From: Chara braunii
Lineage: Eukaryota > Streptophyta > Charophyceae > Charales > Characeae
Assembly: GCA_003427395.1 (NCBI GenBank)
Contig: BFEA01000549.1
Location: 455,975 to 481,124 of the forward strand
DNA: 25,150 bases
Direction: 5' to 3'
Of this stretch, positions 8,108 to 16,779 are shown piece after piece. Position numbers and translations under genes: made by a program. How positions within the stretch are numbered: the stretch's first letter is position 1; every line of letters starts with the position of its first letter. The notes below the pieces were generated by a model, which saw only the letters and a list, made by a program, of their open reading frames with translations, did not search any database and had not been told where the DNA came from.

Positions 8108-9175
8108 TGTTATGAACTTGGTTGTCTGACGAATTTTATTGCCACTCACACAGACAATCTCACACATGCCCATACATGCATAAGAGAAGGGGAGAGAGGA
8201 GACAGAGTCCAAACTGCACACAAGTGAAAATAAGCAGCGGAAGACAATCATGCACAGATGGGGAGAAGACACACAGTGTTTCTCACTCTCTGACACAACT
8301 CCCAACAACCAATCACAAGAAAGAACCCGCGAAGATCACAATTGAAATTACACTGATGATGACCCAACTCAACAATTATCGTAACAGAGTTTGTTCCAAT
8401 ATCTTGCACTCTCAGAACTCACACCCCACTCTCTATCCTACACCCAGTTAGTAGCGCCACATCAGATTGGCCTCCCAGAGGCCAGCGCCATCCACCCTGA
8501 TGAAGAACAGGTCCTGCGATGAAGTCTTCAATGCCGATGGGCAACTCTGACGAAGGAACAGGCAGCTATGGCTGCCACCACCCACGAGTACACAGTGTAG
8601 AGCCTCGATGTAGCCCGACCAGACGCAGATACCCCAAGGGTAGATGCGTTGAGGATGCCCCAGCTATGGAAGGCTCAGACTGGGCCGGCTATGGCTGCTG
8701 TCAACGGCGAGGTCTCAGGACGCCGCCTGCAGACAATCACCGCCACCAACTTGCTTGGCTTCTCCAACGATGCTTCGCGAGAAATGAACTGCCAAAAGTC
8801 CTGAACCGTTGGGCCTAACCTATCTATAGACTACACTAGACCTAGACCGGACTGACTGACCGACCGGTACCGTTTCTGTTTCGGCCTTTACCGGACCCGG
8901 CTATAGGCTATAGGACCGTCTATCAACATAGGCCATTTAGGGCCTGTCTGTCCTAGGGGTAGCCTGGGTCTGCTATTCACAGTTAGGGTAGCAGTAGGAA
9001 ATTCAGTTAGTGTTGGGCCTGTATTTTCCCAAATTACAGATATGTCCCTCACGAATTTCCTCACAGGTGGGTCTCTCGGTTAGCCCTCAGCCAACAAAAT
9101 TACGAATCTAACCCTACCGGTTAGTGTACAGCCTCGCAGTCAGTCTCGACAGTAAAAAATCAGCAAGTCATTGCA
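8108..9175 (-). repeat. 3' LTR (left copy)
   Basis: It begins TGTTATGAACTTGG and ends GTCATTGCA on the plus strand, the same as the right LTR. It differs from the right LTR by scattered substitutions and a few indels, for example a ~16-base stretch around 8937-8957 absent from the right copy and a CTTTCGGC stretch present only on the right. The polypurine tract abuts its inner edge. A 99-codon plus-strand frame (8519-8818) is open in both LTRs, but about eight of thirteen differences change the amino acid, so it is probably not selected. Confidence 0.95.
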
Positions 9176-9189
9176 GGCTTACCCTCCCC
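9176..9189 (-). other. Polypurine tract (PPT)
   Basis: On the minus strand the bases next to the 3' LTR read GGGGAGGGTAAGCC. Purine-rich DNA directly upstream of the 3' LTR primes plus-strand synthesis in LTR retrotransposons. The last four bases before the LTR are not pure purine, so the exact RNase H cut is uncertain. Confidence 0.6.
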
Positions 9190-9208
9190 GGGAGCGAGGA
9201 CCTCCGAG

Positions 9209-10681
9209 CTAGGGGTGTCGGCGAGGTGAACGGCGAGGAAGGTTGCCCTTCTGAGCCGCTTCATATCGCAATACAATAGACTTTGTTGTCTTGAGAAGTT
9301 CCCTTTTGTAGAACCATCTGTTCTCAGAAGGAGACTGGAATGCAGACCTCACAAGATACTGCCGATCAGGGCCTGTGCCCCACTCGTCCTCAATCCGGTC
9401 GATGTCATATCCCTTGCCAGGGATTGGGGGACCAAACTGAGGAGGCCGGTCTGGGAATGCATCAGCTGGAGTGAATGGTAGCAACTTGGATGCATGGAAG
9501 ACCGGGTAGGTGCGTAGATGCAGGGGGACGTCGATGACATACGACGGACCGAAGGGATCAGCGCCCATTGTATCTAGGACCTGCCATGGACCTAGGTAGC
9601 GTGGCAATAGCTTGGGGGAGATATCCTCCTCCCTCGACAGCTCAGAACTGGCCACCCGGACATGATCACCAGTGCGGATGGAGGAAGGCTGCCTGTGGCG
9701 ATTAGCTTGTTCGATCATAGCCTTTTGGGCTTTGAACAAGTTCGCGCGGGCTCTTTCCACATCTAGTCGATAACGTCTGGTGAACTCTGCTGTGCCTGGT
9801 GTCAGATCAGGCTTAGCCTTATCGATGATGTCATCGAGAGGCTGTCGTGGTTCACGTCCCCAGTGTAACCGGTAGGGACTGAACCCTGTCGAGGAGTGGA
9901 CAGACATGTTATACATGAGTTGTACCCTCGCCAAGTGAAGATCCCAGTCCTGTTGATCTGGAAAGATGACAGGACGTAAGACTTGCTTCATCACTTCAGC
10001 CAAACCATTGGCTTCAGGACGGTGACCAGAAGTCATGTCCAGTCGTGAGTGCAGATAGTCCTTACAGTAGGACTGCCACTCATCGCTGCAAAATTTGGGG
10101 TCTTGATCACTGACTATAGAGGTGGGCGGTCCATGGTGTGTGACCCACCTCTCAGAGAAGGCTGCCCTCACAGCCGGTACCCTAGCTACCTCTGGCAAGG
10201 GGATGAACTCTGCGTATTTGGAGAACCTGTCCACGCAGACCATAACCTGACGCATGCCACGAGGGGTGGTCTTGCCTAAATCTGTGAAGTCTATCGACAC
10301 AGATTCAGCAGGGCCATCAGGTATGGGTAAGGGTTTGAGCAGTCCCAAAGGAGGTCTACGCTGAACCTTATTCCTTTGGCAGAGCTCACAGGTGTCCACA
10401 TAACGCAACATATCACTCCGCATCTCCTTCCAGAAGAAGCGCTGCAACAGGGCTGCATAAGACTTTAGGAACCCAAAATGTCCCCGGGCATCATGACACT
10501 CTGACATCAGTAGTGTCCTGAGCCGCCGGTCCTGGGGAATGCACAAACGCTCCTCCCCTCTGCTGCAGGTATACAACAGATCTGAACTCAGAGCATAGCT
10601 TGGTTCAGAATTAGGATCTGCTTGCAGATTCCTGACAATGGGTCCGAAAGTCTCATCCTGAGGCAGTAGAGGAGCAATGGT
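9209..10681 (-). CDS. pol: Ty3/gypsy integrase with GPY/F and chromodomain-like C-terminus (pol, 3' part)
   Basis: This is the integrase segment of pol, which inserts the cDNA into the host genome. The frame is continuous with RNase H and is separated from it only by a TAG at 10682-10684, so no separate start codon is expected (the first usable codon near 10576 is TTG). Numbering from there, an HHCC zinc finger is at H28, H33, C63 and C66. The DDE core has D96 in SIDF, D157 in VSDQDPKF and E194 in EANGLAE. A GPY/F-like motif lies at about 328-350 (LGPWQVLD...PSYVIDVP). Residues about 389-427 (YDIDRIEDEW...QYLVR...RWFYKREL) look like a degenerate chromodomain, which in chromoviruses directs insertion to marked chromatin. 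It ends at TAG 9209-9211, 33 bases from the LTR. Confidence 0.9.
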   Translation of the reverse strand, partial: TIAPLLPQDETFGPIVRNLQADPNSEPSYALSSDLLYTCSRGEERLCIPQDRRLRTLLMSECHDARGHFGFLKSYAALLQRFFWKEMRSDMLRYVDTCELCQRNKVQRRPPLGLLKPLPIPDGPAESVSIDFTDLGKTTPRGMRQVMVCVDRFSKYAEFIPLPEVARVPAVRAAFSERWVTHHGPPTSIVSDQDPKFCSDEWQSYCKDYLHSRLDMTSGHRPEANGLAEVMKQVLRPVIFPDQQDWDLHLARVQLMYNMSVHSSTGFSPYRLHWGREPRQPLDDIIDKAKPDLTPGTAEFTRRYRLDVERARANLFKAQKAMIEQANRHRQPSSIRTGDHVRVASSELSREEDISPKLLPRYLGPWQVLDTMGADPFGPSYVIDVPLHLRTYPVFHASKLLPFTPADAFPDRPPQFGPPIPGKGYDIDRIEDEWGTGPDRQYLVRSAFQSPSENRWFYKRELLKTTKSIVLRYEAAQKGNLPRRSPRRHP

Positions 10682-11475
10682 CTAATGGGTCTCCTCTCCA
10701 AAGGAGTGAGTGGAGGAGATCAGAGCAAAAGAGTCAGGCCTACGAGAGAGGGCATCTGCTACCTTGTTGTAGCAGCCCTTCTTATGCTTCAGTTCAAAGT
10801 CAAACATGTCGATGAACTGAATGTACCGTGCCAGCTTATCATTCAACTCTCCCTGGGACTTCATCCACTGTAAAGTGGAATGATCAGAAAAGATATTGAA
10901 GTGCCTTCCCAGGAGAAAGTGTTTCCAATGTTTCAGGGCACAGACAAGAGCATATAGCTCTTTCTCGTAGGTGGAGTCCTGGAGCTTTTGAGTCTTGATC
11001 TTCTTACTCATAAACTCTACAGGTCGTAGACCATTCCCATTATCCTGCTGAAGAACTGGCTCAATGCCATACTGACTGGCGTCAGTGGTCAGGATAAATG
11101 GCAGAGTGGGGTCAGGTAACTTCAGCACAGGCACATGAGTCAAGGCCTTCTTGAGTCGTGTGAAGGCCAACTTACAGGGAAGGGACCAAAGAAAGTGAGT
11201 ATCTTTCTTTGTTAGGTTGGTCAGGGGTGCAGCCACTGAAGAAAAGTTCCTGGCAAACTTTCTGTAGTATGAGGCTAGACCCATGAAGGACCTGGCATCC
11301 CTCACTGTCTGTGGCTGAGGCCACTCCTGAATAGCAGCAATCTTGGCTGCTTCAGGAGTCAGACCATCTCCAGAGATTACATGATCCAGATAGATAACAG
11401 AGGGAACTCCAAAATAGGACTTCTCTCTGTTGATCCTGTACTGGCCGTCGCGTAATGACTGAAGAACCAAAGCCA
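10682..11475 (-). CDS. pol: Connection domain and RNase H (pol), out of frame with RT and ended by TAG
   Basis: RNase H removes the RNA strand during reverse transcription. The frame picks up directly after the RT catalytic region with LVLQSLRDGQYRINREKS and the SYFG-containing connection typical of Ty3 pol. The RNase H active site is visible as TTDASQYG (D), STYEKELYAL (E), FSDHSTLQW (D) and VADALSRRP (D). The segment is one base out of frame relative to RT, apparently because of one extra T in the CATTTTGGC homopolymer (A-run 11475-11478 on the plus strand). The segment ends at TAG 10682-10684. Beyond that stop the same frame stays open into integrase. Confidence 0.88.
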
Positions 11476-12190
11476 AAATGCTCCGCATGTTCCCTGGCAG
11501 TTTTGCTGAATACCAAGATATCATCCAGGTAGACAACCATAAACTTGTCCAGGTAAGGCCTGAAGATGCGGTGCATCTCTGTCCGGAAGGTGCCTGGGGC
11601 GTTGCAAAGTCCAAATGGAATGACCAGGAACTCATAAGTCCCATACCTGGTCTTGAAGGCCGTCTTGTAGACATCCTCCTCTGCCATCTCAATCTGGTGG
11701 TAGCCAGATTTGAGGTCGACTTTGTTGAACACTGTGCAGCCCTGTACCATGTCCAGGAGGTCGTCGATCCTAGGAAGTGGCTCTGTACTCTTCCTAGTGA
11801 TCTTGTTGAGACCCCTGTAGTCAATACACATTCTGAACTCGCCGTTCCCTTTGGGCACAAAGAGAACAGGAGCACCGAATTCAGAAGTGTTGGGTCTGAT
11901 CCAGCCCTTGCTGGTCAGGGTCTCAAGTTGCTTTCTGAGCTCCTCTAGCTCAGCAGGGGACATCCTGTAGATGCGGCCCTTGGGAGGGACCGCTTCAGGC
12001 AGCAACTCAATATGATGCTTGGTTAGCTGGTTGGGTAATCCAAAGGGCTCCTGCATCAGATCATCATACTTGTCAACAACCAACTGTATCTCAGGAGGAC
12101 AGGAAACAGGGGGAGCATATGTTTGCTTGACCAAAACAATAAACAAACGCTCATGGTCGTACTGGCGGGAGACAGAGTAAAACTCTCTCG
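11476..12190 (-). CDS. pol: Ty3/gypsy reverse transcriptase (pol), out of frame on both sides
   Basis: This polymerase domain copies element RNA into cDNA. In order it has AELEELRKQLETLTSKGWI (thumb-side start), SEFGAPVLFVPKG, MCIDYRGLNK, the first catalytic aspartate in FNKVDLKSGYHQI, TAFKTRYGTYEF, PFGLCNAPGTF and the catalytic YLDD box in VVYLDDILVFS. All core residues are intact. The frame is +1 relative to protease: the junction lies in GAGAGCGAGAGAG (plus 12183-12195) and looks like a one-base insertion or two-base loss. Just after YLDD, near 11476, the frame is lost again. The domain is recognisable but cannot be made as part of a full polyprotein in this copy. Confidence 0.92.
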
Positions 12191-12855
12191 CTCTCAGGCA
12201 AGTAGCAAGAGGTCTTAGGGTGGTGATCAGCAACAATCATGCATAGCTGATACACACCCTGGCTATTAGGTAGCTCAACCTTTGGGATCTGCCAGTCGAT
12301 CCTTGGGTTGATTGCCTTCAGCCACTGCATAGAGAATACCAAGTCAAAGGGCAGCTCAGGGAAAATGTAGAAGTTCAGATTGTGTCCGACTTCTCCAGCA
12401 CTATCGAAAGTCACAGGGATACACTTGACCTTCTCCCTGATGCTGAGCATTGTAGGGTCACCAATCCTCACCAGCAGCGGTTGCTGCAGTTGCTGAACTT
12501 TCATGCCCAGATGCAGCTTTTTAACTGCACTAGGAGGCATGAAGTTCCTGGTGGCTCCACAGTCCAATAGCCCAGTGATCTTGGTGTGGTTGATCAGGGG
12601 CCGAAGTAAGATGAGATCAGAATTGCTCTTCTTTTGTTCCTTCAGATGAAGGAAGAAGGCAGCAAGTGACTGAAGTTCATCTTGCCCCGGGTCCTGATCC
12701 GGGTCAGGATCCTCATAACAAAAGGATGCTGCCCGCGCAGTCCCCAAACAAACATCGTCACATACAGTCTCAACCGAAACAACTGCAGATTCACCTACCT
12801 GAGTAGATGAAGGTGCAGCACTGGGGGGAACTGCAGTCCCCAGGGTCTGTTTCAA
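12191..12855 (-). CDS. pol: Retropepsin-like protease with linker (pol, 5' part)
   Basis: Aspartic protease that would cut the Gag-Pol polyprotein. The active-site motif reads LLDCGATRNFM: the catalytic Asp is kept, but the usual Ser/Thr after it is Cys. A flap-like region and a later hydrophobic stretch (FDLVFSMQWLKAINPRIDW) match the ILG-type second half seen in plant Ty3 proteases. The frame begins in the -1 frame relative to gag, exactly at the slippery heptamer. The first codon is TTG, not ATG, which argues for frameshifting and not internal initiation. The first ~80 residues (acidic DPDPDQDPGQDE, SLAAFFLHLKEQ) form an unconserved linker. Confidence 0.85.
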
Positions 12856-12861
12856 TTTTTT
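12852..12861 (-). promoter_or_regulatory. -1 ribosomal frameshift site (A AAA AAT) at the gag stop
   Basis: On the minus strand the gag frame ends TCA AAA AAT TGA. A AAA AAT (12861-12855) fits the X XXY YYZ slippery rule, and slipping one base back leads directly into the protease frame (TTG AAA CAG). Stop and heptamer are adjacent. A downstream pseudoknot was not tested. Confidence 0.7.
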
Positions 12862-14465
12862 GAGTGCCCTGCGCCTGGCATGTAAGGGCAGTCCTTTAGA
12901 AAGTGTTGTCCCTCACATCGCAGACAGACCCCTCTCTCCTTTCTTCTTCTCCAGACTCCCTCCTGGATCTTGAGGTCATGCCAGGGGAGTGTGGAGGGAT
13001 TGAGAGGGTCAGCTGGCATGCGGACGTCTTTGGGCAAGTTAGGGCGCTGAGAAGAGGAAGGCCGACGTCCCTTTTCCTTCCCCTTGGCACTGGCTGAGGC
13101 TGTGGTGGGGGAAAACTTTTTCTGCTGCTGCAGAACTCCCAAAACAGCCTGAGTCAGGGCTGCTGCAACATTTGTCTCAGCAGCAGATCCAGTCCCAGCT
13201 GAAGGTGCATCAGCCTGGGAGTCTGAATCTGATCCTGAGCCAGACCCCGCATGAGTGAAGGCTGCCTTTCCCTTTCTGCCACCTCTAGGGAAGGCACCTT
13301 TCCTCCTGTCAGAGGATGGGGCCTGGACATGAAGCTTTGCCTCCATGTCCAGGGTTGCACGGCCAAAGGACCTCCAGTCCTTATGCCCAACTCTGTACAA
13401 TGCAACAACAAACTTCTCAGGCGCTGCCCTGCAGAAGCTGGTCAACAGATCATCTGTGGACATGACCAACCCAGGGGTGGAGGTAAGTTGCTCGAACTCA
13501 GCAAACAAGGCTTGCAGGGTTCCGCTATACCGCTGCTGTCCCAGGCGAGCAATCCTGTCAGCAGCCTTGCGGGCCCGCTCCTTGTCTGCAAATCGGTCCT
13601 CCAGGGCCTGCAAAAGTTTGTCCACCCCAAGCCCAAAAGCCCAATCCTCCATGGAATGTTGCTGACTGCTAGAGGTTGAGGTGGCCCACTTAAGTGCAGG
13701 TCCCTCCAGCAGTCCCAGAACAGTCGCCACCTTGGTCTGCTCTACACAGACAAAGCCCCTCAAGTAGGCTTTGGTCCCAGCAGCCCAGTCCCCAACATCA
13801 GTCTTGGGGTCATCGCCCCTGAACTTGTTGGGAGCAGGGATCTTGGGACCTCTTTGGTCTCCTGCAGCAACAACAGCGTAAGTGGCCTTTCCTGAGGCCT
13901 TTTGGGAATGAGATGGTGACTGGGAAGAATGTGCTGAACCAGGGGGAGTGGAAGGACGAGATGAAGGAGGCAAAGGTTTGGGTTTCAACAGAGGGAGCTG
14001 AGGGGCAATCAGCTTGCCGGCTGACAGCTGAGCAGTCAAGTTCTGAATTGCATCCATAATCTTTGACTGTTGGGCTGCCAGGTCGTCAACCCGACGCTCC
14101 AAACGCTCAAAACGGTCGTCCCAGTTCGTGAACTGGGAATTAGTGATCTTGCGCTCCAGGATGACCATCTCTGCGAGGTGTTTGATCACCTGGGCACAGC
14201 GGTCGTCTATGAGTGCCTTGTCTAGCTGCTGTAACAGATATTCCCTTCTGGAATGATCTGTTGCAGCCTCTAGCTCAGCTGCCTCCTGCCGTTCCAATTC
14301 TGCAAGGCGTTCCTGTTGACGCCGTAGTTGTTCTTGCAGCTCCATCTTTTCCTGCTGAGTAGCAGTCAGAGGTGGAGGAGGAGGAGTGGAGCTGGAGGGC
14401 TGTTGACCTTCCACCTTCATCACAACTTCCACCTGTGGCTGCTGCTGAGCCCCGTGGTCAGACAT
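12852..14465 (-). CDS. gag: Gag polyprotein with zinc knuckle
   Basis: This structural protein (537 aa) forms the virus-like particle and packages element RNA. ATG is at 14465-14463. Residues about 35-150 are predicted coiled coil by heptad-like Leu/Glu/Gln content (EQLRRQQERLAELERQEAAE and RFERLERRVDDLAAQ). A Pro/Ser-rich linker follows (about 160-195), then the retrotransposon Gag core from about 213 (PNKFRGDDPKTDVGDWAAG) to about 380. An Arg/Gly/Ser-rich tail leads to the zinc knuckle near 515 (CLRCEGQHFLKDC). The knuckle is CX2CX3HX4C, one residue shorter than the standard CX2CX4HX4C. The frame is intact to TGA 12854-12852, where the -1 shift into pol lies. Confidence 0.9.
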   Translation of the reverse strand: MSDHGAQQQPQVEVVMKVEGQQPSSSTPPPPPLTATQQEKMELQEQLRRQQERLAELERQEAAELEAATDHSRREYLLQQLDKALIDDRCAQVIKHLAEMVILERKITNSQFTNWDDRFERLERRVDDLAAQQSKIMDAIQNLTAQLSAGKLIAPQLPLLKPKPLPPSSRPSTPPGSAHSSQSPSHSQKASGKATYAVVAAGDQRGPKIPAPNKFRGDDPKTDVGDWAAGTKAYLRGFVCVEQTKVATVLGLLEGPALKWATSTSSSQQHSMEDWAFGLGVDKLLQALEDRFADKERARKAADRIARLGQQRYSGTLQALFAEFEQLTSTPGLVMSTDDLLTSFCRAAPEKFVVALYRVGHKDWRSFGRATLDMEAKLHVQAPSSDRRKGAFPRGGRKGKAAFTHAGSGSGSDSDSQADAPSAGTGSAAETNVAAALTQAVLGVLQQQKKFSPTTASASAKGKEKGRRPSSSQRPNLPKDVRMPADPLNPSTLPWHDLKIQEGVWRRRKERGVCLRCEGQHFLKDCPYMPGAGHSKN

Positions 14466-14894
14466 TTTCCTGTTTCAGACTTAATCAAAACAAAATAAAA
14501 CAGCAACTTGAGTGTGCAGCGATACTCAGATTCCTTCAGACACCCTGGAATCGCTGCAAAACTCAGACACTGGAACAGGTGGGTGTATAGGCAATCAGCG
14601 GTTTGGGTTGGAAGGGTGTCTTTGGGGTCAGGTGTCAGATAGACAGCAAGTCCAGCAAAATCATCCACACGATTTCCTTTTACTGACCCTGCACCACACT
14701 GGAGTTAGAAGAGTCACTCCACTACTCTTCCAGGGACACATTAGATTTCCAGAGCCCACTAGAAAACCAGGGTAGTTAGTGGGAATGACAGAAGATGGTT
14801 AGTACAGACAAGAGGGATCAACTACAACAAGCGATGCAGACAGTTACCTTATATCCTGACTCAGACTCAAGTTTAGACCCTGATGACTCTGGCG

Positions 14895-14914
14895 GCCATA
14901 CCCTAGGGTATGGC
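14895..14914. repeat. Perfect 20-bp palindrome in the leader
   Basis: GCCATACCCTAGGGTATGGC equals its own reverse complement. It lies ~30 bp from the 12-bp-stem hairpin at 14942-14979. Confidence 0.85.
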
Positions 14915-14941
14915 GAAGTACAGTTTTCACTGTATCCAGTG

Positions 14942-14979
14942 CAATACTGTAGATCCAACTCTGCGATTCTACAGTATTG
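14942..14979. repeat. Perfect 12-bp stem-loop in the leader
   Basis: CAATACTGTAGA (14942-14953) pairs fully with TCTACAGTATTG (14968-14979) across a 14-base loop. Its position upstream of gag would allow a role in RNA dimerisation, packaging or translation, but nothing in the sequence decides this. Confidence 0.8.
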
Positions 14980-16073
14980 TCTATTTTTGGATTGCGATTC
15001 ACTGGGGACTGACAGAACTGAGTTCTGACGGACAAAATTGAAGTTATGACTGACCCTAGGTAGCACAGGTTAGAAATAGACTCAGCGCAAAACTGCAGTT
15101 CACAGTATCACTACCTTTCCAGTACAGAATTCACAGTTTGAGCATCCCAGAATAATCGCAATGCAGTATAGCAGTCACAAAACAATTTTGGATCAGAAAG
15201 AGTCAACAGAGGGTTAGAAATGAGCAGAGAGAGGTAGGGGAGAGATGGCTATGGCTGTCATGCAGTCTGCGATTTTCACATCTAGTCACTGACAGACAGA
15301 TAGACCATTCTAATACAGGTAGGTGCATGGAACGGACTCACTTTCAAAGAATCTCGTAGGTGATGATGAAGATTTGGCTATGGCAGATGATACCCTTATC
15401 TCGCCAATTTCTTCCAGATATTCCTCCTGACACGTCCACGCACAGAACTGCTCCAAACTTGTTGATCCTCCTCAGGATCCTGTAGCGCTGCACTCCCTCA
15501 ACTCAGACGCACTGTATCTGGTCCTTTGGCGCCCAGATAGCCAACACCAAAATATCTCGCCACAGTACCTGGTTGTTGCATACCGTATAGGTGCAGACCA
15601 GAACAAGAACCGACCTTTCAATACAAAGTATAAGATAGTACAGCGGAAGACTTAGATACCAGTGATCCGAACAATCAATGTTGTAATGCAGCCCTGAACA
15701 TACATCATCATCATCATTTCATAGTGTGAATGGGTCTGGCGCTTCACACAGGAAGACAGCGCCAGCCCAGAACATGCACAGACGAGGAGGAAGGGGATAG
15801 ACGAAGAGGAGGGGGGGAAGATGGGAATGTCGTCAACACCAAGTCTTCGGCACAAGCCCAAATAGTCCCTCGTCGAACTGTCTGAATCCCAAATGTCAAG
15901 TCTGGATCCAATGTCGTCTAGTCTCAAGTCACAACTCTGTCTCTCTCTGTCGTGGTCTGAGAAGTCAGGTGGCGAGAGGGTGAGAAGAGAAGGTGGACTT
16001 AAAAGAGGAATAAGAAGAACTCTCTCTCTCTCTATGTCCAGTACTAACCTGTGAAGTTGGCGCCTTGATGCAG

Positions 16074-16110
16074 GTACCACGAAGATGGAGCTGGAGCGAT
16101 GGCGCCACAG
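16074..16110 (+). other. Microexon-like unit, copy 2 (branch point, AG, 37 bp, GTAAGT)
   Basis: TACTAAC at 16042-16048, GATGCAG ending at 16073, 37 bases, then CAG|GTAAGTA at 16111. All splice-like signals and the 37-base length match copy 1 (7095-7131), although the 37 bases themselves differ at about nine positions. It is antisense to gag-pol. Confidence 0.35.
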
Positions 16111-16165
16111 GTAAGTAACACTGGCCTCCGCCAGTCTCTCTCCCACTCTNCGATCTACTACNTAC

Positions 16166-16280
16166 CAGCGCCCAGCGCTGAAGACTACAGCTACAACTAT
16201 GGCGCCCAGCGCCGAAGACTACAGCTAGCGCTACCACTACTGCCTAGCGCTGAAGACTACTCCGGCCGAATCCTGAAGAC
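16166..16280 (+). repeat. Short tandem repeat, CGCTGAAGACTAC(AGCTAC) units
   Basis: GCGCCCAGCGC(T/C)GAAGACTACAGCTA-like units recur at about 16169 and 16201, with shortened ones near 16247 and 16271. The related left-flank copy has matching units near 7191 and 7225. Confidence 0.75.
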
Positions 16281-16417
16281 TACCTCTGCCTACTGCCCCC
16301 CTCCTGCAGGGCGGGCCAGTCCTTTATAGTGCTGGCCTGTGCAGGAGGCTGGCCGTGCCAATGCCTCCCTGGCCTAGACCCTGCGGAAGCTTCCAGGCAA
16401 GAGCCTGGAAGTTCCCT

Positions 16418-16655
16418 GAAGTTTCCCTGTAGGGAAACAGGCTGGGGCCTGTAGGCCCTGTCAGAAGGAAGCTTCCAGGNGGAAGTTTCCCTGTAGGGAA
16501 ACAGGCTGGGGCCTGTAGGCCCTGTCAGAAGGAAGCTTCCAGGCAAGAGCCTGGAAGTTTCCCTGTAGGGAAACAGGTTGGGGCCTGTAGGCCCTGTCAG
16601 AAGGAAGCCTCCAGGCAAGAGCCTGGAAGTTTCCCTGTAGGGAAACAGGCTGGAG
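16418..16655 (-). repeat. 72-bp tandem array of small hairpins
   Basis: GAAGTTTCCCTGTAGGGAAAC starts units at 16418, 16482, 16554 and 16626 (the last partial). Full spacing is 72 bases; the first interval is 64 and contains the N at 16480, so bases are probably missing there. Each unit contains TTTCCC-TGTA-GGGAAA, GGCC-TGTA-GGCC, GGAAGCTTCC and CCAGGC-AAGA-GCCTGG, so nearly the whole unit can fold into successive hairpins with four-base loops. A further half unit (CGGAAGCTTCCAGGCAAGAGCCTGG) precedes it at 16384-16408. Confidence 0.9.
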
Positions 16656-16752
16656 GTCCGGGACGGGCCCTGCAGGGCCCGTGTGGCTGCACAGTATGCC
16701 ACACTGGTAGCCACTTATGCTAAAAATAGCCCCAGAGGGGGTTATTTCTTCT

Positions 16753-16779
16753 AGAGATTGATATAGTGTGTCAATCTCT
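16753..16779. repeat. Perfect 9-bp stem-loop in the leader
   Basis: AGAGATTGA (16753-16761) pairs with TCAATCTCT (16771-16779) across a nine-base loop. No function can be assigned. Confidence 0.7.

Noticed and set aside
8519-8818. 99-codon plus-strand frame open in both LTRs (also 17534-17833)
   Set aside because: Most of the differences between the two copies change the amino acid (about eight of thirteen), no domain is visible, and the frame is antisense to the element. LTR identity alone explains the shared frame.
12855-12855. Separate translation start for pol
   Set aside because: The first codon of the open frame is TTG and coincides with the slippery heptamer; frameshifting explains the frame better.
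16384-16655. CRISPR-like array
   Set aside because: Units are contiguous tandem copies without unique spacers, inside a eukaryotic retrotransposon leader.
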